A DNA stretch of 64,000 nucleotides from Paenibacillus lupini (GTDB lineage Bacteria > Bacillota > Bacilli > Paenibacillales > Paenibacillaceae): positions 457,188 through 521,187 of the forward strand of contig NZ_JAASRW010000003.1 of the NCBI RefSeq assembly GCF_011761355.1. Direction: 5' to 3'. The notes beneath the pieces were generated by a model. The model was not told where the DNA came from. It saw nothing but the letters and a program-made list of their open reading frames with translations, and did not search any database. Both the position numbers and the translations under genes were made by a program. This document shows, piece by piece, positions 26,556 to 36,101 of the stretch (position 1 is its first letter; every line of letters begins with the position of its first letter).

Positions 26556-26706
26556 CAATTCAAGAACTAGGCGATAGCAACGACTTGCATCCTTCGACAC
26601 TTTGTTACCTCCCTGTAATGCTTTAGAATTATCTATATCACATTTTTCATTGAAACATTTCTACAATTATTTACGTTTCTTAGGCATACAGGAAGGAGGA
26701 GGAAGT

Positions 26707-27135
26707 TTGAGTAAAAAATCAATACTTATTTCTTTGTCTGTTGTAGGTGTTGTGATTGTAGTTATGATTGTCATCGGCATCTACAAAGGAAATTCAGACT
26801 TTTTTAATCAATTCAAAAGTTTTTCTGTAATGATTGATAATCAATCAGATTATGACCTTACTCAAATAGAAACAGGTGTTATGGGTGGATCCCAAGGATC
26901 CGAGAGTGAAGAAAAATCAAAGGTAGTACAAGAGTATCAACTTGCTAGCGGAAGAAAGGTTACAATTAAACCAGATCTTCATCTAACCGGTGAAGGCGGT
27001 ATTTACTTGAAATTTACAGACTCGCGTGGAGAAACAATAAAGAAAACAATCTGTTCGTATACAGAGTCTTTGTCTGGACATTCGAATGTAACGATTAACA
27101 ACGATTCCGTAAATGTAGTTGAAAAATGTAGTTAA
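26707..27135 (+). CDS. Membrane-anchored hypothetical protein, 142 aa
   Basis: Starts at TTG directly behind GGAGGAGG. One membrane helix at residues 5-25 (ILISLSVVGVVIVVMIVIGI), then an extracellular beta-rich domain that begins FFNQFKSFSVMIDNQSDYDL and holds two Cys. No family recognised. Upstream in-frame ATG codons lack a ribosome site. Confidence 0.6.
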   Translation: MSKKSILISLSVVGVVIVVMIVIGIYKGNSDFFNQFKSFSVMIDNQSDYDLTQIETGVMGGSQGSESEEKSKVVQEYQLASGRKVTIKPDLHLTGEGGIYLKFTDSRGETIKKTICSYTESLSGHSNVTINNDSVNVVEKCS

Positions 27136-27171
27136 ACAAAAAAAGTTGGTGCGAAAGGGGACTGCCCCCCT

Positions 27172-27434
27172 GGCTTGAGACAAATTAAAAACACCTTCAA
27201 GAGATAGCTTCCATGTCGTAAGATATGGAGGACAACTTTGGAGGTGTTTTTTGTTGGCAACAAGAGTTAGTTAGAAACCAAACAACGGAATTGGTAGTCA
27301 AAGGTTCAAAGCTGGAGGAAATTGAGAGAGTCCGAGTAAATGACTATGAAAGCGGGATTTTACGAAGAGAAGAACTAAGACGTAAATACAATCCAAGAGA
27401 AGTGATCTTCGTTTTAGAAAAGTATTTAGAATGA
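27172..27434 (+). pseudogene. Likely IS3-family (IS150-like) left-end and orfA relic
   Basis: The inverted repeat AAAACACCTTCAA / TTTGGAGGTGTTTT is followed by a frame starting TTGGCAACAAGAGTTAGT (LATRVS), the usual beginning of such orfA genes, which then meets a stop. Another frame continues to VVKGSKLEEIERVRVNDYES and ends at 27434. Identification is tentative. Confidence 0.35.
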
Positions 27435-27458
27435 GTTACTTCAAGGGGGTCTGTGACA

Positions 27459-28733
27459 TTGAAAAAATGGAGTATTGCACTCATTGTCTCGCTGCTCATG
27501 TTTGTTTTGCAAACGGGGTGTACAGGTGGAACGCAAAACCTAGGCAAAGAGGCATCGAACAAGGAGGAGAATGCCACGCCGGCGGCCAGCAAAGCGGCGG
27601 AGAATACACTGTCTCCCGACCCGACTATGGCTGCTTTGCCCGCGACTACGCCGGACCAGAAGCTGCCGAAGCGTGACCCGCAGTCAGCGCCGCTTGACGT
27701 ATTTCAACAGGCTAAACAGCTTGGGAGAGGAGTCAATCTTGGCAATGCACTTGAGGCTCCGATAGAAGGGCAATGGGGAATCATTTTACAGGAAAGCGAC
27801 TTCAAGACGATCAAGGATGCTGGCTTCGAAACGGTCCGTGTTCCGATCAAGTGGTCGGCGCATGCGGATGCGGAAGCTCCTTACGCTATTGATTCCAAGT
27901 TTATCGAGCGCATTGATTGGGTCGTCGACCAGGCGCTGAAGCAGGGGCTGAACGTAGTTCTTGACATGCACCATTTCGATGAGATCTATTTGAATCCAGA
28001 TGAGCAGGAGGCTCGTTTTCTGGCGCTATGGAAGCAAATCTCGGCACGGTACAAAGAGCTTCCCAGCAATGTGTATTTTGAGCTGCTCAATGAACCAAAC
28101 GGTTCTCTGACCTGGTCAAAATGGAATAGAACGCTGAAGAAAGCGCTCGATACGATTCGGAGCGAGGATCAGTGGCATACGGTCATTATCGGCTCCGTCA
28201 ACTGGAGCAATTATGCTGATCTTGTGTCGCTAGACATTCCGGTTAACGAACACAACGTTATCGTTACGTTCCATTATTACGATCCTTTTCTCTTCACTCA
28301 CCAGGGAGCAGAATGGGCAGGTCCGGAAATCGGAACCATCGGCGTCATTTGGCCAGGTCCCCCGGCGCAGAAGACGGAACCGATCACTGCCGCCAAGCAG
28401 GTGAAGTGGGTGGACGATTGGTTCCAAGATTACAATACGAAACCGGTGAAAACGAATCCGGCAGGTCCCAATTCGATTGTGGAAGCATTCGATAAGGTGA
28501 GCAATTGGGCAAAGGAGCACCATCGCCCGATCTATCTTGGCGAATTCGGTGCGTACAACAAAGCCGATATGCCTTCACGAGCACGGTGGACGACTTTTGT
28601 GCGAGAGGAAGCGGAAAAGCGCGGTTTCAGCTGGGCTTATTGGGAATATAGCTCGGGCTTCGGCGTATTCGACCCGATAGCTAATCAGTATCGGAATGAA
28701 TTGCTGGAAGCACTTATTCCTCATAAGGAATAG
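27459..28733 (+). CDS. GH5 endoglucanase-like lipoprotein
   Basis: 424 aa. Lipoprotein signal LLMFVLQTGC, then a Pro/Ala/Glu-rich linker to about residue 75 and a GH5 (cellulase) barrel: RGVNLGNALEAP, VRVPIKWS, LDMHHFDE, acid/base Glu212 in ELLNEPNG, VTFHYYDP and nucleophile Glu362 in YLGEFGAYNK. It would cut beta-1,4-glucan or a related beta-glycan at the cell surface. I start at TTG, 8 nt after AGGGGGT; a GTG six bases earlier is too close to that box. The sugar ABC transporter downstream may import its products. Confidence 0.9.
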   Translation: MKKWSIALIVSLLMFVLQTGCTGGTQNLGKEASNKEENATPAASKAAENTLSPDPTMAALPATTPDQKLPKRDPQSAPLDVFQQAKQLGRGVNLGNALEAPIEGQWGIILQESDFKTIKDAGFETVRVPIKWSAHADAEAPYAIDSKFIERIDWVVDQALKQGLNVVLDMHHFDEIYLNPDEQEARFLALWKQISARYKELPSNVYFELLNEPNGSLTWSKWNRTLKKALDTIRSEDQWHTVIIGSVNWSNYADLVSLDIPVNEHNVIVTFHYYDPFLFTHQGAEWAGPEIGTIGVIWPGPPAQKTEPITAAKQVKWVDDWFQDYNTKPVKTNPAGPNSIVEAFDKVSNWAKEHHRPIYLGEFGAYNKADMPSRARWTTFVREEAEKRGFSWAYWEYSSGFGVFDPIANQYRNELLEALIPHKE

Positions 28734-28778
28734 TAAGGAAATCAAATCAGCAATTGAGAACCTATAAAGAAAATAAGC

Positions 28779-28880
28779 ATTCAACTAATGTGGAACGAGG
28801 GGGTTGAATAGCAAAACTGAATGAAGCTGCCGGTACACGATCGGCAGCTTTGTTACGTTAATGGGCAGGTTAGTTTAATG
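28779..28880 (+). repeat. Dispersed repeat copy R8 (full)
   Basis: Box 1 ATTCAACTAATGTGGAACGA then GGGGGTTGAAT; hairpin AAGCTGCCG...CGGCAGCTTTG; box 2 GTTAATGGGCAGGTTAGTTT. The preceding 40 bp match the flank of R6, including the tail of a broken gene. Confidence 0.75.
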
Positions 28881-28977
28881 AATTAGTGAAATATATTAAA
28901 GGTGAGCTACTTGCAAAGTTGCAAGGGGTATGACACCTATTATTGATAGGTCATTGTTTTGAGGAGTGAAGTGAACT

Positions 28978-29184
28978 ATGTATCATACTTCGCCGGAAAC
29001 GGCGCTAAAAATGAAACGGTGGCCAAAGAATACCATAGCGGCGGGTCATCGGCATTCCGTTGGTCTCCTTTCGGACGGCACGGTAATGGCTGTGGGGAGA
29101 GTGGACGAAATACTGAAAATCAAAGGAGATTTAAGAGAATTGTTTATTGAATTTGAAACATCTGAACAGACGATGCAGTCATGA
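28978..29184 (+). pseudogene. RCC1-repeat protein fragment
   Basis: 68 codons with IAAGHRHSVGLLSDGTVMAVG in two parts, one RCC1 blade, then an unrelated tail. Secreted RCC1 proteins have many blades, so this is a relic or fusion. GAGGAGTGAAG precedes the ATG, so it may still be translated. Confidence 0.55.
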
Positions 29185-29241
29185 AGGAGAAAATCTTGCA
29201 AGTCATTCAACAAATTTCATGAATTATAATAGTAGTCAATA

Positions 29242-29269
29242 AAGGGCCATCCATTATAAGGTGGCCCTT
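29242..29269 (+). terminator. Intrinsic terminator
   Basis: AAGGGCCATCC / GGTGGCCCTT with a short loop. Confidence 0.7.
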
Positions 29270-29419
29270 CAAACTTGCCGGAAACCAACCTGTTAGACCA
29301 TGCCGAAAAGACACGATTTAGGAAACAACAATCCCCTTTATCACCCTGACATGATTGTAGTTGAAAACGAATACACTTGATTGAGACCAAAGGGAATATA
29401 TCAAGAATGGAGGGTTGGT

Positions 29420-30493
29420 ATGATTAGAAATCGAGTTTCAGTAATGCTGGTGCTCGCGATTCTGGTGCTGTCCGGGTTGGGACTAGCCGGCTGCACGAGC
29501 GACGGCTCCGGGAAGGAAATTGCCGTCATGGTGCCGAGCGCGGATCATGGTTGGACGGGGGCTGTTCTGACTTACGCACAGGAGAAGGCAGATGAGCTGA
29601 ATAAGGACGATGCGGTGAAGGAGAAATTCAAAGTCAAGGTGTTTGCAGCGACGGATGTGGAGAACCAAATTAAGCAAGTGGATGACCTCTTGAGTAAATC
29701 GGGCAGCATAGGCGGCATTGTTATTCTTCCGTACGATAACGGTCTTCAATCGACTCTGGAGAAAATTGCGGCCGCAGATATCCCCTTTGTCCAATTCGAC
29801 CGTGTCATAACGAGTCCGATGATCGATGAGAAGGTGGTCTCGAACGTAAAGGGCGATAACGAAGGCATCGGTTATGAGACGGCTAAGCGATTCGTTGAGA
29901 AGGGTCTCACCAAGGACGATTATGTCTATGAAATGATCGGAGACAATTCCTCCGTGCCGGAGCTTCGTTCGAACGGATTCAGGACATACCTAAGCGAGCA
30001 AGGCTGGACAAAAGAAGAGATCGACAAGACAGTGGTGAAATCCGCAGCCACCGGCTGGAGCCGCGATACAGGGAAGGAGCTGTTCGAATCGTGGTTCGGT
30101 AGCGCCCAGCTTGATACCTCCAAGGAGAATTGGATCTTCACGCACGATGATGAAATCGCTATCGGCGTCCTGGAATCTCTGAACGGTTCAGCCCTTGATG
30201 CAGGCAAGAAGGAAGCGTTTCTGAAGCAGCTGAAGGCACTGGGCGCCTCTTCGGGTCTTGCCGAAATGCATGCAATTTTGAAAGACAAACATCAGACAAT
30301 AGCACGCCCGTCCACATTCGATATCTTTTCGGTAACCTACGATCCGGCTATGATTCAAGAGGCCATGCAGGTGATAACGGACTTCCTCATGAAAAAAGGA
30401 ACAGTCGAGCAGGATCACGTCATTCCGGTTAAGGTCGTCGATGCCGGCAACGTAGCGGATTTCAAGGCGTTCGGCACGTACGAAGAGAAATAG
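29420..30493 (+). CDS. Sugar ABC transporter substrate-binding lipoprotein (Peripla_BP_4)
   Basis: 357 aa. Lipobox LGLAGC near residue 25, then a two-lobed type I periplasmic-binding fold (IAVMVPSADHGWTGAVLTYA; IVILPYDNG; THDDEIAIGVLESL). It resembles the ribose/galactose/arabinose class. GGAGGG lies 5 nt before the ATG. First gene of a binding protein-ATPase-permease operon directly after the GH5 gene. Confidence 0.9.
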   Translation: MIRNRVSVMLVLAILVLSGLGLAGCTSDGSGKEIAVMVPSADHGWTGAVLTYAQEKADELNKDDAVKEKFKVKVFAATDVENQIKQVDDLLSKSGSIGGIVILPYDNGLQSTLEKIAAADIPFVQFDRVITSPMIDEKVVSNVKGDNEGIGYETAKRFVEKGLTKDDYVYEMIGDNSSVPELRSNGFRTYLSEQGWTKEEIDKTVVKSAATGWSRDTGKELFESWFGSAQLDTSKENWIFTHDDEIAIGVLESLNGSALDAGKKEAFLKQLKALGASSGLAEMHAILKDKHQTIARPSTFDIFSVTYDPAMIQEAMQVITDFLMKKGTVEQDHVIPVKVVDAGNVADFKAFGTYEEK

Positions 30494-30569
30494 TACGGTA
30501 AATAAACCGCTCATGAGATGATCGTGCTTATGAGCGGATTATCCTAATATACAAGGTGAGTGGGGGCAT

Positions 30570-32093
30570 ATGGAACTGCTGAAGATGGACGGCATCACCA
30601 AAGCGTTCTACGGAGTTACTGTGCTCGACCGCGTTAGTCTGAGCGTTAACCGGGGAGAAGTACACGCCTTGCTCGGAGAGAACGGTGCGGGCAAATCCAC
30701 ACTGATGAACATCCTGGCTGGCGTTCATAGCAAGGATAACGGCCTGATCTCTTTCGACGGCAGGGAGATCACCCAATACAGCATCAAGTCGGCCGAGCAG
30801 CACGGGATTGCCTTTGTTCATCAAGAACTGAATATATTTAACGATTTGCGTGTGTACGAGAATGTGTTTCTGGGCAAGGAGCTGACCGGTCCCCTCGGCA
30901 GATTGCGAAAGAAAGAGATGGTTGATCAGACATGCGCGTTGATGGGTAAACTGGGTGTCGATATAGACCCTATGGAATACGCAGGCAGCCTGGATACGGG
31001 AAAAAAGCAGCTGCTGGAAATCGCGAAGGTGCTTCAGGGGGAAGCGAAGCTTTTTATACTGGATGAGCCTACCACAGCGCTGAACAACGAAGAGATTGAG
31101 CGGCTGTTCTTTATTATCCGAAGATTGAAAAATGCCGGCAAAAGCTTCATCTTTATCTCCCACAAGATGCCGGAGATCTTCCGGATTGCGGACCGCTTCA
31201 CCGTGCTTCGCAACGGAAAGCTGGTTGTATCGAATGACATCAAGCACACCACGCCGGAGGAAATCGCCAGACATATGGTCGGGGAACGGTATTCATCCGA
31301 TGTAGGGTATGAAGAGCGCACGGCAGGTGTTGCAATCGTAGAGATACAGCAGCTCTCCGGCAGGCGGTTTCACAACGTCAACTTGAACGTGAAGAAGGGC
31401 GAAATCATTGCATTTACAGGCTTGGAAGGCGCTGGCTGCTCGGAGCTGTTGCAGACGATCTTCGGCGTATTGCAGCCTCATAGCGGCAGGCTTCTCATCT
31501 ATGGCCGAAGCCTCCAGCCTCACAGCATCCGAAGCGCGATGAAGTTAAGAATAGCGATGGTTCCCGCGAGCCGCAAGGAAAACTCCGTCATCCCGGACCT
31601 CAACCTGCTCGAAAATACTTACCTCTCCGAGCACGCGATTCATTCCAGACAGAAGTTTATATTCAAAAAACGAGAGCTTCAAACCTACGAGGAGTTGAGA
31701 AAAAAGCTTGCAATCAAGGCGGGCAGCTATCGGGACATGATCACAAGCTTGTCAGGCGGAAACCAGCAGAAGATCATCCTGGCGCGGTCGCTGCGCACCA
31801 ACGCGGACCTTATTCTTTTCGACAACCCTACGCAGGGGATTGACATCGGCGCGAAGCACGAAATATATAAGCTTATTCTCGAGCTGGCCAAGCAAGGAAA
31901 AACAATTATTGTCAATACACTCGAGATGACAGAGATTCAGAAAATTGCGGACCGTTGTGCGGTGTTTTATCGCGGGACCATTATGGCGATTCTGAACCGG
32001 GAAGAAATCAACGAAGAACGCGTCATGCTCCATGCGACAAACGCCATTGTTCCGGAGGAGAGGAGTGCGGCGGATAATGAGCGTCAACTATAA
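30570..32093 (+). CDS. Sugar ABC transporter ATPase, tandem nucleotide-binding domains (RbsA/MglA family)
   Basis: 507 aa. First half: Walker A GENGAGKST, Walker B LFILDEPTTAL. Second half: degenerate Walker A (GLEGAGCSE), signature LSGGNQQK, Walker B LILFDNPTQGID. The signature of the first half is altered to LDTGKKQ, normal for the family. It overlaps the permease gene by 17 bp. Confidence 0.93.
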   Translation: MELLKMDGITKAFYGVTVLDRVSLSVNRGEVHALLGENGAGKSTLMNILAGVHSKDNGLISFDGREITQYSIKSAEQHGIAFVHQELNIFNDLRVYENVFLGKELTGPLGRLRKKEMVDQTCALMGKLGVDIDPMEYAGSLDTGKKQLLEIAKVLQGEAKLFILDEPTTALNNEEIERLFFIIRRLKNAGKSFIFISHKMPEIFRIADRFTVLRNGKLVVSNDIKHTTPEEIARHMVGERYSSDVGYEERTAGVAIVEIQQLSGRRFHNVNLNVKKGEIIAFTGLEGAGCSELLQTIFGVLQPHSGRLLIYGRSLQPHSIRSAMKLRIAMVPASRKENSVIPDLNLLENTYLSEHAIHSRQKFIFKKRELQTYEELRKKLAIKAGSYRDMITSLSGGNQQKIILARSLRTNADLILFDNPTQGIDIGAKHEIYKLILELAKQGKTIIVNTLEMTEIQKIADRCAVFYRGTIMAILNREEINEERVMLHATNAIVPEERSAADNERQL

Positions 32094-33042
32094 GCATCTG
32101 TGGTCCAACTACAACTACATTATCGTCTTTATCGGCATATTCATTGCCTTCTTGTTTACGAATGGCAGGGATACATCCTGGACCAGCATGACGAATATAT
32201 TGCTTCACAGCGCCATTCTGGGGACGATTGCGCTCGGAATGGGATTCATCATTCTTACCGGGGATATCGATCTCTCTGTCGGCTCCTCCTTCGTCCTTGT
32301 CGGCGGGCTGACCATTATCGTTTACAACCAAGTGGATAACATCTTTGCAGGGCTGATCATCGCCATTCTGCTCGGAATGGTGTGCGGCTTCATTAACGGC
32401 GTGCTTGTTGGCTGGCTGCTGATGCCTTCGTTCATAGTCACTTTGGCAACGATGCTGATCTTTAGGTCGATCTCGCAATATATGATGAATGAGCGGGGTG
32501 AAACGAGATACAGCGTGGACGGGTCATTATCCAGCTATTCGGCGCTGTTTAAGCTCGGCAATGGAGAATTGTTAACACTCCCCGTTATTGGCATTATTTT
32601 TATCTGTATCGCAGTGGCTCTCACGTACATATCGTCCTCTACCAAATTCGGGAAGCGTGTCTATGCGCTCGGAAGCAATCCGCGCGCTGCTAAGCTAGCC
32701 GGTATCGATATTCATTGGACCAGAATCAAGGTATTCCTGCTTAGCGGCGCATTGGTGGGATTTGCAGCGTTCCTGAAGATTGCGAAAGATACCTCCTTCG
32801 ACCCGGCAACGTCCGGTCAGAACTTCGAGCTCTATGCCATCGCTGCCGTTGTCATCGGCGGAATCAGCATGTCCGGCGGGAGAGGGAAAGTGGCGAGTAT
32901 CGTGTTCGGCACCATGTCATTCACAATGATCGATAAAATCATAACGGCGGTCGGAATGAATGCGTTGTTGAACGATTCAGTAAAAGGGTTGATTCTCCTT
33001 GCCGCTGTAGGGTTGCAGATGGTGAAGCGGCAATCAAGGTAG
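32077..33042 (+). CDS. Sugar ABC transporter permease (RbsC family)
   Basis: 321 aa with about eight to ten membrane helices; family blocks ILTGDIDLSVGSSF, GWLLMPSFIVTLATM and GSNPRAAKLAGI. The start at MSVNYKHLW lies behind GGAGGAGAGGAG inside the ATPase gene; translational coupling is likely. Confidence 0.92.
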   Translation: MSVNYKHLWSNYNYIIVFIGIFIAFLFTNGRDTSWTSMTNILLHSAILGTIALGMGFIILTGDIDLSVGSSFVLVGGLTIIVYNQVDNIFAGLIIAILLGMVCGFINGVLVGWLLMPSFIVTLATMLIFRSISQYMMNERGETRYSVDGSLSSYSALFKLGNGELLTLPVIGIIFICIAVALTYISSSTKFGKRVYALGSNPRAAKLAGIDIHWTRIKVFLLSGALVGFAAFLKIAKDTSFDPATSGQNFELYAIAAVVIGGISMSGGRGKVASIVFGTMSFTMIDKIITAVGMNALLNDSVKGLILLAAVGLQMVKRQSR

Positions 33043-33104
33043 GGAGCGAAGTTGGAGGCGATCGAACTTGAAGCACGCCTGCAGTTCTCTTGAAACAATA
33101 TTGT

Positions 33105-33248
33105 CAGACGACAACAACATTTATACAATCGAAGTCGCATATATTGCGGCTTTTTTATTTTTTGAAAGAAGTTCTTGTCGTGAGCTCAAGACAAGAATTT
33201 CTATACAAAGCCGTATTAGGACAAGAACTTCTATACAAGGCCGTGTTC
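33105..33248 (+). repeat. Twin palindromic repeat, copy A
   Basis: GACAACAACATTTATACA, then a CGCATATATTGCG hairpin with a T-run (which may terminate the ABC operon), an inverted arm AGAAGTTCTTGTCGT, and two direct copies of GACAAGAAYTTCTATACA with GCCG behind. Nearly the same 140 bp recurs at 33522-33663. Confidence 0.65.
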
Positions 33249-33285
33249 CCCAAAAGCATCAGATCGAGTTATTAAACAGATGTCG

Positions 33286-33335
33286 TAATTGATAGTTTAA
33301 TTGAATTAAAACGAGTAAAGGGCAGGATAGCGTGG
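33286..33335 (+). repeat. Dispersed repeat copy R9 (fragment)
   Basis: GATAGTTTAATTGAA (end of box 1) runs into GAGTAAAGGGCAGGATAGCG (box 2); the hairpin is absent. Confidence 0.5.
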
Positions 33336-33368
33336 AAACTATCTTGAATAAATGATTAATAAATAATC

Positions 33369-33463
33369 GATGCGTTACTATAAAGGCTCCAGAAGAGCAA
33401 AGCTTGTAGACCGAGCAAAAGAGGTAATGGAGAACATTGGGACCGAGATAAACGGTATATGAA
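33369..33463 (+). pseudogene. Short gene fragment, unidentified
   Basis: An ATG-to-TGA frame of about 30 codons, MRYYKGSRRAKLVDRAKEVM and onward, without a ribosome site. Probably a relic. Confidence 0.2.
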
Positions 33464-33521
33464 CCAGGAATGGGAGGCTGATTTTGGTTCCTGGCAGGGG
33501 ATATTAAGTGTTTATACCTGT

Positions 33522-33663
33522 CGGACGACAAGAACATCTATACAATCGAAGTCGCATATATTGCGGCTTTTTTATTTTATGTATAGAAGTTCCTGTCGTT
33601 TGCTCAAGACAAGAACTTCTATACATAACCGTATTAGGACAAGAACTTCTATACAAAGCCGGT
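33522..33663 (+). repeat. Twin palindromic repeat, copy B
   Basis: ACGACAAGAACATCTATACA at the left is inverted as TGTATAGAAGTTCCTGTCGT (18 of 20 match) around the CGCATATATTGCG hairpin; two further direct copies of GACAAGAACTTCTATACA follow. Same layout as copy A. Confidence 0.7.
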
Positions 33664-34036
33664 GGCCAATAAGGTAGCACGTATAAGTTTTTTTCATGAG
33701 CAATTAATTTTGACTGCACGTTCTCTTACTCTCTAAATATTCGAGGTAATTAAGAGGGGATACTCGGCAAATTAGACCGGTATTTCGCTTTGAATTGCGA
33801 CTGGATAACGGGGTATCTGTTTTCCAAAATCACCATTTTTTATGTTCTATTTTATTTCCCGTTTAACCTTTACTAAATCTTATAGAATCGTGCCGGTAAG
33901 TGATAACACTGAGTTAAATAGAAAACGCAATATTTGTAATATTATGACGCAAATGTTAATCCGAGTTCAATGCGTGGAGCAAACCAATGAACTTCGACCT
34001 GATAAGATAACGAAATAGAACCAGCAATTTAATAAG
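33664..34036. other. Gene-free AT-rich spacer
   Basis: No gene, repeat or strong structure was found here. Confidence 0.4.
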
Positions 34037-34038
34037 AA

Positions 34039-34063
34039 GAGCCATCAGAATATGATGGCTCTC
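34039..34063 (-). terminator. Intrinsic terminator of the esterase gene
   Basis: AGAGCCATCA / TGATGGCTCT perfect 10-bp stem, 5-base loop, located past the minus-strand stop. Confidence 0.65.
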
Positions 34064-34108
34064 TCCTATTATATGTTTTCAACATTCGTATTCGTTAGGA
34101 TCAAATGT

Positions 34109-35002
34109 TCATCTGAGATACTGTGTGATGAAGAACGCAGCACGGTCCAGGGCTTGATCAGCTTCATCGAGAATACCAGTGAACGCCTGGAAAACATGCG
34201 GGACGTCGGCAGTAACGTCAAGGATTACATCCACACCGGCTGCCCGTGCACGGTCAGCTAACTGCGTGGAATCGTCAAGAAGTAGCTCGTTCGTTCCGAC
34301 CTGTAGTAGGAGTGGTGGGAATCCGGTAAGATCGGCGAACCTGGCGGGGCTCACGAGTTCATGATTCGGATCCTGTCCGGCTAGGTACATCGTATCCGTT
34401 AATGTAAAGCCCTCACGAGTGAAGAATGGGTCGATCCCCATTTTGCTATCCATACTTGTTCCGGAGCGCGTCTTATCCACCCCCGGCGAGAAAGCCACTA
34501 CTGCTGCTGGCATCGGCAGACCTGCGTCCCGTGCCATCAGGCAAGCCGAGACAGCAATACCGCCGCCGGCAGAGTCTCCAGCAAACGCAATAGACGCCGC
34601 CTCAACTCCGTTGTCCAGAAGCTCACGATAGGCGGCGAGAGCATCGTCAAGAGCTGCAGGAAACGGATGTTCCGGAGCAAGTCGATAATCGAGAGAGACG
34701 GACCGGATACGGGTTTTGTTCACCAGATTTGCGGTAACGGACATGGCAGTGTAGGGGGAACCCACAATATACGAGCCGCCATGGAAATAGAGGATGATTC
34801 CTGGGCGGGCATCCTGTTCAGGGTCAACGGTCACACTGGGCCGATTACCCAGGGTCGTCGGCGTGGTTCGAATGCCGTCAGGTACCTTCATCGTTGCCAT
34901 CAAGGCAGCGAAGTTCGCGCGCATCTCCTCGACGCTTTTCGGCTTGGTGGGCTTGGGACTCCGCAGTATTTCATCCAGATTCTTACGCTGTTCTCTACTC
35001 AT
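34109..35002 (-). CDS. Alpha/beta-hydrolase, HSL-type carboxylesterase (family IV)
   Basis: 297 aa. Oxyanion-hole motif YFHGGSYIVG, nucleophile elbow GDSAGGG, acid in the DDSTQ region (LLLDDSTQLADRA) and catalytic His in DVPHVFQ, all as in hormone-sensitive-lipase-like esterases. The gene is more GC-rich than its neighbours, which hints at transfer. Divergent from the WYL regulator. Confidence 0.9.
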   Translation of the reverse strand: MSREQRKNLDEILRSPKPTKPKSVEEMRANFAALMATMKVPDGIRTTPTTLGNRPSVTVDPEQDARPGIILYFHGGSYIVGSPYTAMSVTANLVNKTRIRSVSLDYRLAPEHPFPAALDDALAAYRELLDNGVEAASIAFAGDSAGGGIAVSACLMARDAGLPMPAAVVAFSPGVDKTRSGTSMDSKMGIDPFFTREGFTLTDTMYLAGQDPNHELVSPARFADLTGFPPLLLQVGTNELLLDDSTQLADRARAAGVDVILDVTADVPHVFQAFTGILDEADQALDRAAFFITQYLR

Positions 35003-35087
35003 ATGTTGTTCTCCTTCTCCTTATTTAATCGTTTTCTACCGTAATCACTCCCGGCGATCCGGCTTATTCATAGTGTATAATATAATT

Positions 35088-35104
35088 GTGACAAAACCTG
35101 TCAC
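35088..35104. promoter_or_regulatory. Palindromic operator between esterase and WYL regulator
   Basis: GTGACAAAACCTGTCAC, 6-bp perfect arms, seven bases after a TATAAT. It is well placed for autoregulation by the WYL protein and for control of the esterase. Confidence 0.5.
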
Positions 35105-35129
35105 TATATTTTTGGGGGAGGTGAATATA

Positions 35130-36101
35130 ATGGGAAAGTCGAGACGCCTGATTGAATTAATGATGGCAGTAAATCGGAAGCGGAAATTCACCGTCAAAGA
35201 GCTTGCTGAAGAATTTGGTGTGTCTGCCCGAACCATGCTGCGTGATTTGCAGGAGCTGAGTGGAATGGGAGTGCCATTATACTCTCAGGTTGGTGCAGGA
35301 GGTGGATACCAAGTTCTTGCAGAGCGAAGCCTTCCACCGATTTCATTTACGGAGAATGAGGCATTCTCAATATTTTTTGCTTCCCATGCTCTTCGACACT
35401 TTAGTTCACTGCCCTTCAAGGCATCTGCAGAATCCGCACTTCGGAAGTTTTACAGGTATTTATCGGAAGATGTGAAACGTCAGATAGATGAGATGCGACA
35501 TCGTGTTGACTTCTTTACGCAAACCCGCCAAGAACGAGCCGACTACCTTGAGATATTGCTCCAAGCATCCATTAGAAGGTTGCCCGTGACAATTAATTAT
35601 GGAATTCGGGAGAATGAGATCAATCAAAGAACGATTCAACCCATCGGTATATATGCCCATGAGGGATATTGGTTTTGCCCAGCCTACTGCTATCTACGAA
35701 AAGCCTACCGATTGTTTCGGGCAGATCGGATACGGTCAGCCGTTTTGGCGGATGCGGAAGCGTTAACGACTACAGTGGATGTTTCAGAGGTGGATTTAAC
35801 GAACTGGGGTCATCATTTCTACACCAAAGAAGAAAGCGTAGATGTCAAAGTGAAATTAACGGCAAAAGGGATTGAGTTATTCCGAGATAAGTGCTGGATT
35901 TTCCCTTGGGGAGAAGTACATAGTTCCGATAACGGCACAGGCATACTAGAGATGGGTATTTTCCCCTCAGAAATACTATTTTTTGCTGAATATTTCTTTT
36001 CGTTCGGCGCTGAAGCGGTCGTGCTCCAACCGGAAGAATTAAGAGAAGCTATCAGAAGGAAGTTGGTCCGTACTCTCGAAAAGTATAATGTCCCAAAATA
36101 A
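35130..36101 (+). CDS. YafY-type HTH/WYL-domain transcriptional regulator
   Basis: 323 aa. N-terminal HTH_11 (KFTVKELAEEFGVSARTMLRDLQEL), wing GAGGGYQVL, then a WYL domain around 160-235 (INQRTIQPIGIYAHEGYWFCPAYC in parts; RLFRADRI) and a C-terminal WCX region. GGGGGAGGTG precedes this ATG; the longer open frame overlaps the divergent esterase gene and is rejected. Confidence 0.88.
   Translation: MGKSRRLIELMMAVNRKRKFTVKELAEEFGVSARTMLRDLQELSGMGVPLYSQVGAGGGYQVLAERSLPPISFTENEAFSIFFASHALRHFSSLPFKASAESALRKFYRYLSEDVKRQIDEMRHRVDFFTQTRQERADYLEILLQASIRRLPVTINYGIRENEINQRTIQPIGIYAHEGYWFCPAYCYLRKAYRLFRADRIRSAVLADAEALTTTVDVSEVDLTNWGHHFYTKEESVDVKVKLTAKGIELFRDKCWIFPWGEVHSSDNGTGILEMGIFPSEILFFAEYFFSFGAEAVVLQPEELREAIRRKLVRTLEKYNVPK

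Noticed and set aside
33105-33663. CRISPR array
   Set aside because: Few repeats, one of them inverted, spacers of unequal length and similar to one another, and no cas gene.
34794-35129. N-terminal extension of the WYL regulator
   Set aside because: Overlaps the divergent esterase, whereas the inner ATG has a strong ribosome site and begins the HTH fold.
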